DNA of 64,000 nucleotides from JAXLWB01 sp046328715 (GCA_046328715.1 JAXLWB010000054.1:1-64000), one strand, 5' to 3'. Counted from the stretch's first letter, positions 24,447-33,484 are shown. Numbers and translations are program-made. Notes: generated from the letters alone by a model not told the origin.

Positions 24447-25952
24447 TTAGAGTAAAGGTGAAAAGAGCCGAAAGAAAGAGTCGCGGGTGCGGCTGAAGAC
24501 ATTTTTGCGCCGGTAGGCTTTGCGGTTGAACGGCACACATTGTTTGAGGTCTTCATGGAAATCGGCTTCCAGCTCTTGCGTGGTCTTTGGATCGTAGATG
24601 ACCAAATTAAGCTCATAGTTGATATTAAAGCTGCGGATATCCATGTTGGTCGAGCCGATCGAGCAGATGATCGAATCGATACAGATCGACTTAGCGTGAA
24701 AGTACTCACCCTCGTAAAAGTAGATATGGGCCCCCGCATCGGCCACATTTTGGGCAAAGGTATAGCCCGCCCAATAAGGGAAGTCACCGCCACCGCCTCT
24801 CGGCGCAATCATGACTTTAACATCCACTCCAGCGCGGGCAGCACCTGCCAGTGCCTCGGTAAAGCCTTCATCCAGGATAAAAAAGGGCGACTGAATGTAG
24901 ATGTGATGTTGAGCTGCCGTAATCAAGGCAAAATAGACGCTGCGAATCGCCTTCCAGGCAGCGTCGGGTCCCGAGTTGACAATGTGAATCGGCAGATAAT
25001 CGAGCTTTTCTTTGGGCAGAGGGAAGTACTTGAGATCGGTTAGATGCTCTTGGGTAGTATTGAACCACTGCACGGCAAAACTCGCCTGTAACCCCAACAC
25101 CACCTGACCAGTAACACGCACATGCGTATCGCGCCAGCCAGTGAAGCGTCCATCGTGCGGGCCTTTCACATACTCTTCGGACATATTGAGTCCGCCTGTG
25201 TAACCGATCAAGCCGTCGATCACGACGATCTTACGATGGCTGCGATAGCTGAGGGTATGAATGGCAAAGAGTGAAGAGAAGGGAATCATCTTAACGCCGC
25301 CTGCATTCATCTCACGCACGTAGCTCTGTTTGAGCATAAAATAACAGCCAAGCGGATCATAGACCAAACGAACCTCGACACCAGCCTGGGCACGTTCGAT
25401 CAAAACCGCTTTAAACTCCTGCATCACTTCATCCGACGCCCACTCGAAATATTCCATGTGGATGTAATGCTGCGCCGCTTTGAGATCTTCCATCAGGCGC
25501 GGATACTTTTCGCTAGCATTTTGCAGAATCTCCAGCCGATTGTAGATGTAGAGTGGTGTGCGCAAGTTCCGGCTGATCAATTCGATGGTGCGCTGATAGA
25601 CTAACGGCGCATTCTGCATTAAGCGCTCGATTTCAGTTGGCTGCTGGGCCATAAAATCGGCGACTGCGGCGCTTGCCCGCAGACTCGCGCCCAGTTCCTG
25701 TTGTAACAAACGCCGCTGCCGACTAAACGGATGATAATCGCGGCCAAACATCAAGTAAATCACCACCCCGATCACAGGCAGCAGGAGAAAAGCGAGCAGC
25801 CAGGCAAGAGTTTTTTCACTGCTTTTGTTCTCAAGCAGGATAAACAGACCGGTAACCAACGCATAGACAATCGCCGACCACCAGATATAGGAGGGAAGTT
25901 GCATCACCACTGTGAGCATGGGTCTGTCTTTCGTTATACTAGCAGTTGTCAT
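24447..25952 (-). CDS. cls: Cardiolipin synthase (phospholipase D family)
   Basis: A 501-residue membrane enzyme. Two N-terminal helices (about 22-42 and 50-68) form the PLD nuclease N-terminal region. Two HKD catalytic motifs follow: HRKIVVIDG at His239 with GGLNMSEE, and HAKSICIDS at His419 with GSTNMD. It condenses phosphatidylglycerol (or phosphatidylethanolamine and phosphatidylglycerol) to cardiolipin. The C-terminal segment is basic, as usual. The start is uncertain; an ATG at 25919 is an alternative. It is co-directional with the EEP gene. Confidence 0.92.
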   Translation of the reverse strand: MTTASITKDRPMLTVVMQLPSYIWWSAIVYALVTGLFILLENKSSEKTLAWLLAFLLLPVIGVVIYLMFGRDYHPFSRQRRLLQQELGASLRASAAVADFMAQQPTEIERLMQNAPLVYQRTIELISRNLRTPLYIYNRLEILQNASEKYPRLMEDLKAAQHYIHMEYFEWASDEVMQEFKAVLIERAQAGVEVRLVYDPLGCYFMLKQSYVREMNAGGVKMIPFSSLFAIHTLSYRSHRKIVVIDGLIGYTGGLNMSEEYVKGPHDGRFTGWRDTHVRVTGQVVLGLQASFAVQWFNTTQEHLTDLKYFPLPKEKLDYLPIHIVNSGPDAAWKAIRSVYFALITAAQHHIYIQSPFFILDEGFTEALAGAARAGVDVKVMIAPRGGGGDFPYWAGYTFAQNVADAGAHIYFYEGEYFHAKSICIDSIICSIGSTNMDIRSFNINYELNLVIYDPKTTQELEADFHEDLKQCVPFNRKAYRRKNVFSRTRDSFFRLFSPLL

Positions 25953-26395
25953 TCAGCAATACTTTCGCTCATCCACGCAAAGTGTGATCGTCGTCCCCAG
26001 CAAGGCGCAAACGATTTTCGTAATACGTACAACTTCTGCTCCTTGCTGGGGACGTTTCCGGGCGCTCACACTTTAACTGCACAAAGTATCACCGAATGCA
26101 GAGCATTCGTGTAAATCACGAAGGAATCGGAGATAACCAACCGTTTCTACTCAGCTCTTGCGAACTTGAGTGCATACTCGGAGTGGGCTCTATCATGCCA
26201 TAGGTGCGTGCAGAGTCACAACTTGGGCAGGATTACCTAGACTCTAGCAGAGAGATACAGGGGTGTGCGACATACGCCAACCTACGGGCAACGCGTTGGG
26301 GATGAGAGGGTATACTTCTCAATTCCAAGGCGCTGCCTGTGGGTTAGCCTGTACCACCTCGACGGGCTAGGGCTCGAATGGCTAGCTGACATCGT
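25953..26395. other. Gene-free stretch with a CGTCCC hairpin
   Basis: No gene is supported. The 63-bp hairpin at 25992-26054 occupies the left part, close upstream of cardiolipin synthase. The rest shows no recognisable structure. Confidence 0.5.
25992..26054. repeat. Second copy of the CGTCCC inverted repeat
   Basis: Arms begin cgtccccagcaaggcgca and end in the complement ccttgctggggacg. The layout, the acgattt word after the left arm and the trailing cgctcacactt match the copy at 15704-15767. Here aaagtgtg on the left and cacactt on the right add an outer inverted repeat. Confidence 0.55.
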
Positions 26396-27082
26396 TCAAC
26401 GCCAGATCGTTCGGATCTCGACGGTCTGCGAGGATTTGAGTTCTGGCCCATTGCCACCGACGACAATATCAACTTGATTGGCAGTCCAGACCGTGCCCTG
26501 ACTCAGATCACCCAACAGCCCCAAGCCATTGTCGCAGAGATAATTGAGCCGTTCGCCATTGACGCCGGTCGTTGCCCCAGTGGCGAAGTTGCAGAGTGTG
26601 CCATCCGCCAGCAGCACCAGCCAACCGTTGACTGCCGCCATCTCTTGTGCTTGGGCAGGAATATTGGCTTGTGGCAAGGGCTCAGTGAGATGGAGCGGAA
26701 AACCGGGCTCTTCGCTGGCAGGGTTGGCACCACAGACGACCCTATCGGGCTGATCGGGCAACTCGAAGCAGGGATCGTAGATCGTGTTCTCGACAGTGCA
26801 GCGCCAGGCATCGGCGCGTGTGGTCGAGATCGAATTGGTCCAACACGATCCATCCTGCGCCTCGGTCGTGGGCAAGGGCGGCATAAAGGTGATCACCTCG
26901 GTCATGGTTAGCGGACCTGTCGTGGTGATCGTGGCCGTAGCAGTCAGCTCCGCAGTGGCGGTGGCTGAGAGGGTGGCGGTGGGCGTTGGCGTCTGTCCTT
27001 CTGGCACGGGAATGCTTTCCTCGCTACGAATGCCGACCAGCCCTAACAAAAATAACAGCAAGAGAAAAATCCATTGATACAT
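26396..27082 (-). CDS. Secreted or membrane-anchored protein of unknown function
   Basis: A 228-residue protein. An N-terminal hydrophobic helix (WIFLLLLFLLGLVG) acts as a signal or anchor, followed by a Thr/Ala linker at about 28-60. The extracellular domain has four to five Cys residues (SCWTNS, RCTVENTIYDPC, RVVCGAN, LCNFATG, YLCDNG). The spacing suggests disulfides and a small beta domain. No family was recognised. AAGGAACG precedes the ATG. It lies downstream of the beta-lactamase-like gene on the same strand. Confidence 0.6.
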   Translation of the reverse strand: MYQWIFLLLLFLLGLVGIRSEESIPVPEGQTPTPTATLSATATAELTATATITTTGPLTMTEVITFMPPLPTTEAQDGSCWTNSISTTRADAWRCTVENTIYDPCFELPDQPDRVVCGANPASEEPGFPLHLTEPLPQANIPAQAQEMAAVNGWLVLLADGTLCNFATGATTGVNGERLNYLCDNGLGLLGDLSQGTVWTANQVDIVVGGNGPELKSSQTVEIRTIWR

Positions 27083-27121
27083 GGTGCGTTCCTTTCGAAC
27101 TCAAAACTTCGCTTTTTCACA

Positions 27122-28597
27122 TTAACGCCGCAGCAGCGAACCTAACCGAATTCCGCCATTTAGTGCGCCCAACACGCCACAAAGGGCCAGCCAACTCATC
27201 ACCTCCAGCATGGAACGAAACAACGTAATATAGCCAAACGCTCGCCCTGATGAACGCAGGACGAGCCAGGGCATGGTCAGTACAAAAACGGCGGGGACAA
27301 AGGCCCACAGGATGATCAAGCTGAGCAGCCAAAACGGTTGAGTGGCGACTTGCTGGGGCCAGGCGGACAATCGCCACAATCCACGCACTTCAAAGAAAAG
27401 ACTTATCAGGAGCAGCACGCCAAAGATCGCTTCCCAGAGCGTGACGGTCAAGCGACCCGGGCTTGGAACGTTGCCGCTCAATAGGTCGATCAAGCCATCT
27501 TTGATCGCTGGGGCACCCAACATGTCATGTGCCAGGCTATGGATGTTGTAGAGCAAAACAAAGCTCTGCCCCGTTTGCGGTAGCAGGACCATTTCGGAAT
27601 AGAAGGTCGAGAGGATTCCATTGTGCTCTAGGTAGTGGACACCATTGGCCGTGTTGCCTTCCCACCAGCCCATCGCATAGGGACTGATGATATCAGCAGG
27701 TGGGGTGTGAAGCAGGTCAACGCTTTGAGGTGAAAGCAACGTGGCGCCCTGATAACGACCGCCGTTGCTCTGCATGAGCAGAAAGTGGGTCATGTCCTCT
27801 GCGTTTGAGACCACGCCGCCGCTGCCACCGAGAAAGCCACGCTCCTCACCGGTGGCAAACGGTTCGCCAAAGAGCAGTAGATGGCCTTGTGCCAGGTCCG
27901 GGGGCGTTTGCGCCAGATCGCGTGAACTCATGATGTTCGTCGTATTGCTCATAGCCAGCGGCACAAAAAGGTAATCGTGCAGATAGGTAGAAAAGGGTTG
28001 ACCGCTCACCACTTCCACAATGCGTGCCAGGATCTGATAGTTCACATTAAAGTAAATATAGCTCGTCCCTGGAGCGGCGGCTAATCTGGCCCGTTGCATC
28101 TGAGTGATGCGTTCGGCCAGAGTTGCCGGGGCAGGGAGACGCATCTCAGGAAAGCCAGTATCGCCCAGCCCACTCACCTGATTGAGCAATTGCCGCACCG
28201 TGATCGTTTTGGCTGCTGCAGCATCGGCCAGCGTGAAGTCGGGCAGGTAGCGTTGTACCGGGGCATCCAACTCAATTTGACCCGCCTCGACCAGTTGCAG
28301 CACAGCAACGGCGGTAAAGGATTTGCTCAAGGAGGCGATCAGAAACTGCGTCTGCGGCGTAATCGGTTGTTGCCCATTGGCCGACCCATACCCTTTAAGA
28401 TAGAGAACTTCCTCGCCTCGCGTAATCGCTAGGGCCAGTCCAGGCACGCGCTGGGTCTCCATCTGCTCCGTCACAAAGCGATCGATGGCCGCCGGATCGA
28501 AGGCTGCCGGCGGCGACTCCTGGGCAACAAGCACTGTCGGGAGAATGGCAAGGGCAATCGACAGTACAGAAATGAGAAGGCTAAACCATAGCTTCAT
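27122..28597 (-). CDS. Serine hydrolase, beta-lactamase family, with C-terminal membrane helices
   Basis: A 491-residue protein. An N-terminal signal sequence ends near residue 25. The class C/penicillin-binding-like domain carries the SxxK motif at Ser89-Lys92 (ASLSKSF), the YxN motif at 182-184 (IYFNVNY) and an HNG near 325. From about residue 370 there are four hydrophobic segments, so the catalytic domain is tethered to the membrane. Such proteins act as esterases, D-aminopeptidases or cell-wall-related enzymes more often than as true beta-lactamases. The ribosome site is weak. Confidence 0.85.
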   Translation of the reverse strand: MKLWFSLLISVLSIALAILPTVLVAQESPPAAFDPAAIDRFVTEQMETQRVPGLALAITRGEEVLYLKGYGSANGQQPITPQTQFLIASLSKSFTAVAVLQLVEAGQIELDAPVQRYLPDFTLADAAAAKTITVRQLLNQVSGLGDTGFPEMRLPAPATLAERITQMQRARLAAAPGTSYIYFNVNYQILARIVEVVSGQPFSTYLHDYLFVPLAMSNTTNIMSSRDLAQTPPDLAQGHLLLFGEPFATGEERGFLGGSGGVVSNAEDMTHFLLMQSNGGRYQGATLLSPQSVDLLHTPPADIISPYAMGWWEGNTANGVHYLEHNGILSTFYSEMVLLPQTGQSFVLLYNIHSLAHDMLGAPAIKDGLIDLLSGNVPSPGRLTVTLWEAIFGVLLLISLFFEVRGLWRLSAWPQQVATQPFWLLSLIILWAFVPAVFVLTMPWLVLRSSGRAFGYITLFRSMLEVMSWLALCGVLGALNGGIRLGSLLRR

Positions 28598-28670
28598 TTA
28601 TTTATTCTATCGACCCTCTGCGCTAAGTAGAAACCGAGAAAGAAGTTAAAAATCAGGAGGTCGCCAGCCA

Positions 28671-28725
28671 CTTCCGGGAAGGCTCTACTGGTCAGCTTTC
28701 TCCTAAGACGGACCCTTCCCGGAAG
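28671..28725. repeat. 55-bp hairpin element
   Basis: Arms 28671-28682 and 28714-28725 match the 12-bp family consensus. The flanks differ from the long copies. It lies in the intergenic space between the META lipoprotein and beta-lactamase-like genes. Confidence 0.65.
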
Positions 28726-28815
28726 TCGTTTATTCAGCTTCTCTTTCTCTAGCCACTTATTCGGTTTCACTTAACACTTACAACGTCAATTGAAGCCAGC
28801 GTAAGAAGTAGGGGT

Positions 28816-29376
28816 CTACCAGACAATGACACCGACGGAGGGCAAGTCAGCAGTGGGCGTAATGGGGGTCGCCTCTGGCAGTGTCGGCGCATTGAGGTTG
28901 GTGGTAAAATTCAGTACGCTGTTCCCGCTGTCGTACCAAAGGGTCAAGCTATCACCACTCAGTTCGAAACGTTCAACGGTACCCAGAGCTTGCAAATACG
29001 CTTGCTCCTGGTTGGTCACGGTCATGTCAGCACAGGCCATGAGTGTGCTCACAACCTGCTGAAGCGCCAGCGTATCGCCTTCCACCGAATAGGAGCCGCC
29101 ATAGGTATTGCAGCCCCCGTTGCCACCCATCTCGCCCGCTTCTTTAAATTCCAGCGTGATCGTCGATTCAGGCAGCACATCCGCTGGCGCTGTCGATGGG
29201 CCCAAAGAGATCAATTGCCAACTGGTATTGACCAAACTGTCGCCACTATTGGCAGACGAAGTAGCATCCGGTGTGGGTGTCTCCGGGGTTGCCACTGGCG
29301 TAAGATTAGCCTGGATCGGGGCACAAGCGGCCAGAAGCAGGATGATTATGAGAGAGAAAAGTCGAATATGTTTCAT
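28816..29376 (-). CDS. META-domain lipoprotein
   Basis: A 186-residue lipoprotein with Cys18 at the end of LIIILLLAAC. After a short Thr/Pro linker, residues about 45-155 form a META/HslJ domain: NTSWQLISLG, the GNGGCNTYGGSYSVEG core and LMACADMTVTNQEQAY with LWYDSGNSVLNF. It is clearly paralogous to the N-terminal module of the 545-residue protein at 20401 but lacks the repeats. AAGGAG precedes the ATG. A role in envelope homeostasis is inferred from the family. Confidence 0.83.
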   Translation of the reverse strand: MKHIRLFSLIIILLLAACAPIQANLTPVATPETPTPDATSSANSGDSLVNTSWQLISLGPSTAPADVLPESTITLEFKEAGEMGGNGGCNTYGGSYSVEGDTLALQQVVSTLMACADMTVTNQEQAYLQALGTVERFELSGDSLTLWYDSGNSVLNFTTNLNAPTLPEATPITPTADLPSVGVIVW

Positions 29377-29494
29377 TTGTTGTTACTCCTTGAAGCTGTT
29401 GTTGAATCTAGTACAAATGGGCCTACATAAGGCAGTGAATCAGTAAGGTAGTAAATTCGTTGGGTATACAGTACAGTCGCACTGTCTAGCTGTT

Positions 29495-29977
29495 CTACTG
29501 TCTCACTGCTTCCACCTGTGTTTGCGTTGTGAGCACCCAGACAATCACCAGCGCGGCGACAAGATGCATTGCACTCAGGGCCAGCTTCGTCGCCATATCC
29601 ACTGGAAGCAAGAACGGCCCAGCCAAGGAAAGCACAAGTATGATCAGTGCAATGATCTGAAACCAGCGAATGGGATGTGCGACAAAGCGGGCAAGAAAAA
29701 TCAGTAACAATGCCGCAGCAATGGCGACAGCAGCGCTCACTTCACTCACCATTAGGTACGACAGCGGGGTGAGATTTGTTCCGGGTACGGTAGTGACAAG
29801 CATCGGAAGTTTGAAAATGCTCTTCTCAATTAAAAGCACGACAACGTTCGTCAGCGCAGCAAGCAAAGCCGCCAGCAAGGCAGCACCTGCAATTCGTCGA
29901 TAGGCAAGTGGTCGATCCGTAGTGATGTTGGACGGTCCAACTTCTTCTTGTAAACGATAGTGAGATTGATTGGTCAT
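29495..29977 (-). CDS. DUF6069-like four-helix membrane protein
   Basis: A 160-residue protein with a polar N-terminus followed by four hydrophobic helices. The first is rich in Ala/Leu (AALLAALLAALTNVVVLL) and a conserved-looking LTPLSYLMVSE lies between helices 1 and 2. This pattern fits DUF6069 proteins. CAGGAGAAA precedes the ATG. Function is unknown. Confidence 0.6.
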   Translation of the reverse strand: MTNQSHYRLQEEVGPSNITTDRPLAYRRIAGAALLAALLAALTNVVVLLIEKSIFKLPMLVTTVPGTNLTPLSYLMVSEVSAAVAIAAALLLIFLARFVAHPIRWFQIIALIILVLSLAGPFLLPVDMATKLALSAMHLVAALVIVWVLTTQTQVEAVRQ

Positions 29978-30119
29978 CGTCGATTTCTCCTGTATAGGAG
30001 TCAGGATAGCGGAAGCAGTGGATCAAGAAGCGTAAATTTATACAATCAAGGGGTACAGATTCAGACATACTTGCTAATCTGCAAATACGAGTTGCGAGAA
30101 AGGAAGAGAGCAGTTACCT

Positions 30120-30650
30120 GTGGCATCAATCGAACAAGCACCTTTAATTCTTACACTTAAACTGGATGAGGCGACCTTTGCTATGTTGGATGCACTACGG
30201 CAGCATCACTTTCCGCCAGCACGCAATTTTTTGTCGGCCCATATTACCTTGTTTCATGCTTTGCCGGGCGAGGAGCGGCAACAGATCGGCGAGACCCTTC
30301 GACAACTTGCCCAGATTACTTCTGAACTTGCGCTGGCCTTTCCTAAACTCCTCTTTCTGGGCGGCGGTGTGGCGGTATTGGTTGAGAGTCCAGCGTTGGT
30401 GAGGCTACGCAAGCAGTTAGCAACCGATTGGCAAATGTGGCTGAGCCGACAAGATCGCCAAGGCTATCGACCCCATGTTACAATTCAGAACAAAGTGGAG
30501 GCAAGTGAAGCACGCCAGTTGCATGCGCAACTCAGCGCGGATTGGCAACCGTTGTACGGCAGAGGTGAAGGACTCCTCCTCTGGCGCTACCTGGGCGGTC
30601 CCTGGCAACTAGAGGAAGAGTTTCTCTTTCAGGGAAGGGGTAAAGAATGA
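30120..30650 (+). CDS. 2'-5' RNA ligase/cyclic phosphodiesterase family protein
   Basis: A 176-residue protein with the two HxT motifs of the 2H phosphoesterase superfamily: His41-Ile-Thr43 (AHITLFH) and His119-Val-Thr121 (RPHVTIQNK). These enzymes act on 2',3'-cyclic or 2'-5' phosphodiester bonds, for example in tRNA ends. The start is GTG, with AAAGGAAGAG about 13 bases upstream, a little far. It is one of the few plus-strand genes here and converges on the oxidoreductase gene across a shared hairpin. Confidence 0.8.
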   Translation: MASIEQAPLILTLKLDEATFAMLDALRQHHFPPARNFLSAHITLFHALPGEERQQIGETLRQLAQITSELALAFPKLLFLGGGVAVLVESPALVRLRKQLATDWQMWLSRQDRQGYRPHVTIQNKVEASEARQLHAQLSADWQPLYGRGEGLLLWRYLGGPWQLEEEFLFQGRGKE

Positions 30651-30682
30651 CAAGATGAAAGGAAAGAACTTATCATCTTGTC
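30649..30682. terminator. Shared hairpin between convergent genes
   Basis: gacaagatg (30649-30657) pairs with catcttgtc (30674-30682), and a second catcttgtc follows at 30690-30698. The structure overlaps the stop of the RNA ligase-like gene and abuts the stop of the minus-strand oxidoreductase. A bidirectional terminator is the likely role. Confidence 0.6.
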
Positions 30683-30696
30683 ATCCGGTCATCTTG

Positions 30697-31845
30697 TCAA
30701 TACGCTGTACCATTTGCCACTTTCACCGGTTGCTTTAGGTGTGCTGACTCGTAGATGGCCTGAATAATACGCACATCGGCCAAGCCCAGTTCACCCGGCG
30801 TTTTGGGCATTTTATCTTCTATGATGCACTGTGCAAAGTGATCCATCTCGGCGGCAAATTGGTTAATCGATTCTAGCCGCAACTCACTCTTCTGACCCTC
30901 TTTTTCTGTAAGTTGATAGAGGCGCAAACCACTGTAGGAAAAGGCCGGATCCATCTCCACCCAACCCTTATCCCCAATCGCTCGGTAGCGGCTGCTGTGC
31001 GCATGACCAAAGCCACACTCGCAATGGGCCAGGACGCCCGACGGATAGCGCAGGGTGTAGACTACGCTCTCTGGCACCTCGCGAAAGCGTGGATCGCTGG
31101 GCGGATGAAAAGAGAAAGCACTCACTTCAGCCGGTTCTTCACCAATCACATAACGAGCGGCGTTGATCGAGTAGATGCCGACATCGCCCACTGGTCCGCC
31201 ACCCAATTGGTTGCTGAGCCGAATATTGGGTGCTTCCACGGTTTGTGAGTTGCTGGAGGTAAAGATCTTGAGCCTGCCAAGCGCTCCCTGTTTGCAGAGA
31301 TCCATCACCTTTTGGTTGTATGGTTCATAGTGCAAGCGATAGGCGATCATCAGCTTACGCTGTGCCTGCTCGCTGGCGGCAATCATCTGTTCACATTCTT
31401 GGGCGGTAACGGCCATAGGCTTCTCACATAGGACATGTTTGCCAGCCTGGAAGGCACGAATGGTAAACTCTGCGTGCATGTTGTTGGGCAGGACGATGTA
31501 AACCGCTTCAATCGCTTCGTTCTCGGCAATGCGCTCAAAGTTGTCGTAGTCGTAGATCTGCTCGGGATCAATGCTATAGACCGCCGCCACCTGTTCGGCC
31601 TTGTCACGATGTCCACTGACCAGGGCGACAGGTTTACAGCAGTGTGATTGCTGAAAGGCAGGGAGTATTTCTTCGACTGCCAACTTGCCCAGGCCGACAA
31701 TGGCATAACCGATTTTACGGTTAACCGGCTGAGGCAGCTTGACTTGGGCAGACTGACGGTCGGGTGGAGCTAACGGGATAGCTTGTGCGCCGATGGGCAA
31801 CCCAGCAGCAGCAAGATATTCACGAGGACTTATTTCACTGATCAT
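30697..31845 (-). CDS. Gfo/Idh/MocA family NAD(P)-dependent oxidoreductase
   Basis: A 382-residue enzyme. The Rossmann motif GYAIVGLGKLAVEEILPAF lies at about residues 46-64, the conserved Glu-Lys-Pro at 141-143 (HVLCEKPMAV) and the C-terminal substrate domain follows (GGGPVGDVGIYSINAARYV). These enzymes oxidise or reduce sugars and inositols. The N-terminal ~40 residues are an extra Pro-rich lead-in. ATG 31845 is favoured over 31866 by an AAGGAAAA site. The sugar substrate cannot be told from sequence. Confidence 0.88.
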   Translation of the reverse strand: MISEISPREYLAAAGLPIGAQAIPLAPPDRQSAQVKLPQPVNRKIGYAIVGLGKLAVEEILPAFQQSHCCKPVALVSGHRDKAEQVAAVYSIDPEQIYDYDNFERIAENEAIEAVYIVLPNNMHAEFTIRAFQAGKHVLCEKPMAVTAQECEQMIAASEQAQRKLMIAYRLHYEPYNQKVMDLCKQGALGRLKIFTSSNSQTVEAPNIRLSNQLGGGPVGDVGIYSINAARYVIGEEPAEVSAFSFHPPSDPRFREVPESVVYTLRYPSGVLAHCECGFGHAHSSRYRAIGDKGWVEMDPAFSYSGLRLYQLTEKEGQKSELRLESINQFAAEMDHFAQCIIEDKMPKTPGELGLADVRIIQAIYESAHLKQPVKVANGTAY

Positions 31846-32013
31846 GTTTTTCCTTAATTTTACCATTGCTAATGGGTAGCAGAGACCTTGCTCAATGCTT
31901 CTGGTTTATGAGCCGCCTCTTCTCCACTTTTATCGCTCACGACCAGATATTGTGGATTCAATGTATTCGGCTTGCGGTTTTTGCTTGTCGGTATACGCCG
32001 ATTTATCACTTCA

Positions 32014-32238
32014 CTACCACGCCTGCATAGCTGCTTGTGCCGTTTCTTTCAGAAGCACTCTGCTATCCTCAACTCGCTCAATTGAATCGAAAGAGATGTA
32101 ATGGTGTTCGCCTCTGGCTGTTGCATCTCTTTTTATCAACTTAATGCGGTCACTCTCGATACCATCGACTGCGCCGACATGTTTACCATCCGAACCCACA
32201 ACTTCCATGTGCTCACGTATATTGGCTACCTTTAACAT
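32014..32238 (-). CDS. DUF2171 family protein
   Basis: A 74-residue protein matching the DUF2171 pattern: IREHMEVVGSDGKHVGAVDG, RIKLIKRD and HHYISFDSIERVEDSRVLL. The fold is related to small PRC-barrel-like beta proteins. AGGAGC precedes the ATG. Members are often found among general stress genes, as here beside DUF326, NTF2-like and DUF6582 genes. The molecular role is unknown. Confidence 0.8.
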   Translation of the reverse strand: MLKVANIREHMEVVGSDGKHVGAVDGIESDRIKLIKRDATARGEHHYISFDSIERVEDSRVLLKETAQAAMQAW

Positions 32239-32262
32239 GATTTGCTCCTATTTATCTCCTAT

Positions 32263-32469
32263 TTACAAAGTATCTTGCGCCATTTGACGGCAACTTTCGG
32301 CACAGCGGCGACAGGCATCCACACTTTCATCCATGTCGCCGACTTGTTCACAACTGCGAGCGCACGCCTCACAAACTTCGGCACAGACGGCGCAGACACG
32401 GCCATGCAATGCTGAGCCGCCCAGCATAAAATTGGCGTTGGCCTGACAGATTTCAGCGCAGTTGATCAT
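32263..32469 (-). CDS. Truncated four-helix copper-binding protein (DUF326)
   Basis: A 68-residue Cys-rich protein, MINCAEICQANANFMLGG, then VCAVCAEVCEACARSCE and ACRRCAESCRQM: the C-terminal two thirds of DUF326/Csp-like copper-binding bundles. Family members are usually about 110 residues. In-frame codons upstream still encode a family-like stretch (KCHHQPTEPKHFRL), but a TGA lies just before it and no ribosome site is seen. The gene has therefore lost its N-terminal helix and may be inactive. Confidence 0.65.
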   Translation of the reverse strand: MINCAEICQANANFMLGGSALHGRVCAVCAEVCEACARSCEQVGDMDESVDACRRCAESCRQMAQDTL

Positions 32470-32538
32470 CAGTCGGAAGTGCTTTGGCTCGGTAGGTTGA
32501 TGGTGACATTTGTGCTTTCAACTTCCGTGCTCAATCTG

Positions 32539-32961
32539 TCACGACTTTCCCTCTGTAGATGCTAGTGTATCGGCATGTCGATGGATCAGTTTCCAGTCAT
32601 CGGCTTCGCGGCGAAATACTTCTGTCACTCGCAAATTGAACGGAACAGGAGCGCTTTTCCCCTGTAGATAAGCCGTTGCGCGCTGAAAACCCACCCAGTA
32701 ACCAATGCCATCACTGGCGTCCATGTGCAGAATTTCAAAGGTGCTGTCACCGCCGGAGGCAAAACTGGTGGCATCCCGTGTATAGGTGCTGTTGACCGCT
32801 TCTGCCCCTTCCATATAGCCACCACGCGGTGGGAAAAAGGTAGCCGGGGAATGATGTGCAACCAGGCCACCCAGAGGAGAAGCATCTCCGTTGACATAGG
32901 CACACGCCGCCGCCTCCCGTTGCTGCATAAATGCCTTGAAAGCTTCCAGATCATTGTTCAT
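32539..32961 (-). CDS. NTF2-like/SnoaL-type protein
   Basis: A 140-residue cone-shaped NTF2-fold protein: MNNDLEAFKAFMQQREAAAC, a YVNGDASPLGGLVA pocket region, and a C-terminal VTEVFRREADDWKLIHRHAD strand pair typical of DUF4440/SnoaL-like proteins. These bind small molecules or act as isomerases, cyclases or hydrolases. ATGAGGATA precedes the ATG. It is one of three related-fold proteins between 32.5 and 35.1 kb. Confidence 0.75.
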   Translation of the reverse strand: MNNDLEAFKAFMQQREAAACAYVNGDASPLGGLVAHHSPATFFPPRGGYMEGAEAVNSTYTRDATSFASGGDSTFEILHMDASDGIGYWVGFQRATAYLQGKSAPVPFNLRVTEVFRREADDWKLIHRHADTLASTEGKS

Positions 32962-33028
32962 CTTTGTTTATCCTCATGATCCAGTGCCCCACACTGCGAT
33001 CTTTTCTTCGCCAGCCTAGCAACGCGCC

Positions 33029-33463
33029 CTATGGTTTCAGGTCAAGTGATGCTTTGCCTGTTGTCGGATCAAATGGTACTGACTGATGCTCATGTACAAT
33101 GAGCCACTTACCATTCCTTTGCTGAAAACAGACGGTTGCGCGTACCCACATGTCTACCCTATCGCCACTCTGTTGTTGGCCGGTGACATGGTAGAGATAG
33201 GTACAAAAGGCGACATCCTCACCCGCTGTAATGTGCAGGTTGCGCACCTCGTAGCCGATTGCACTTTGGTAAGAAGTGAACCAGCGTTGTGCACGGCTTC
33301 TGATCGTTTCCACACCTCTGCTCTCCAACGGGTTGAGTACATCGAATGAAAGGACATCCGATGCGTGATTGGACAACAGCGCATCCATATTCTTGGCGTC
33401 AATGGCGTTGCTCCGCTCGTCGATCAGGTGACGGATCTGTGCTTCAGGATTGGTTGACTTCAT
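33029..33463 (-). CDS. NTF2-like/SnoaL-type protein
   Basis: A 144-residue NTF2-fold protein with IRHLIDERSNAIDAKNMDALL as the first helix pair and VCFQQRNGKWLIVHEHQSVPF as the terminal strands, a layout common in SnoaL-like_3/DUF4440 proteins. AAGGGTAG precedes the ATG. Sequence identity to its neighbour at 32539 is low, so separate functions are likely. The ligand is unknown. Confidence 0.77.
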   Translation of the reverse strand: MKSTNPEAQIRHLIDERSNAIDAKNMDALLSNHASDVLSFDVLNPLESRGVETIRSRAQRWFTSYQSAIGYEVRNLHITAGEDVAFCTYLYHVTGQQQSGDRVDMWVRATVCFQQRNGKWLIVHEHQSVPFDPTTGKASLDLKP

Positions 33464-33484
33464 TGAGGCTACCCTTGTATCGCT

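Noticed and set aside
27122..28597. Call as a true class C beta-lactamase
   Set aside because: SxxK and YxN are present but the C-terminal membrane helices and overall layout fit the broader serine hydrolase family; substrate is unknown.
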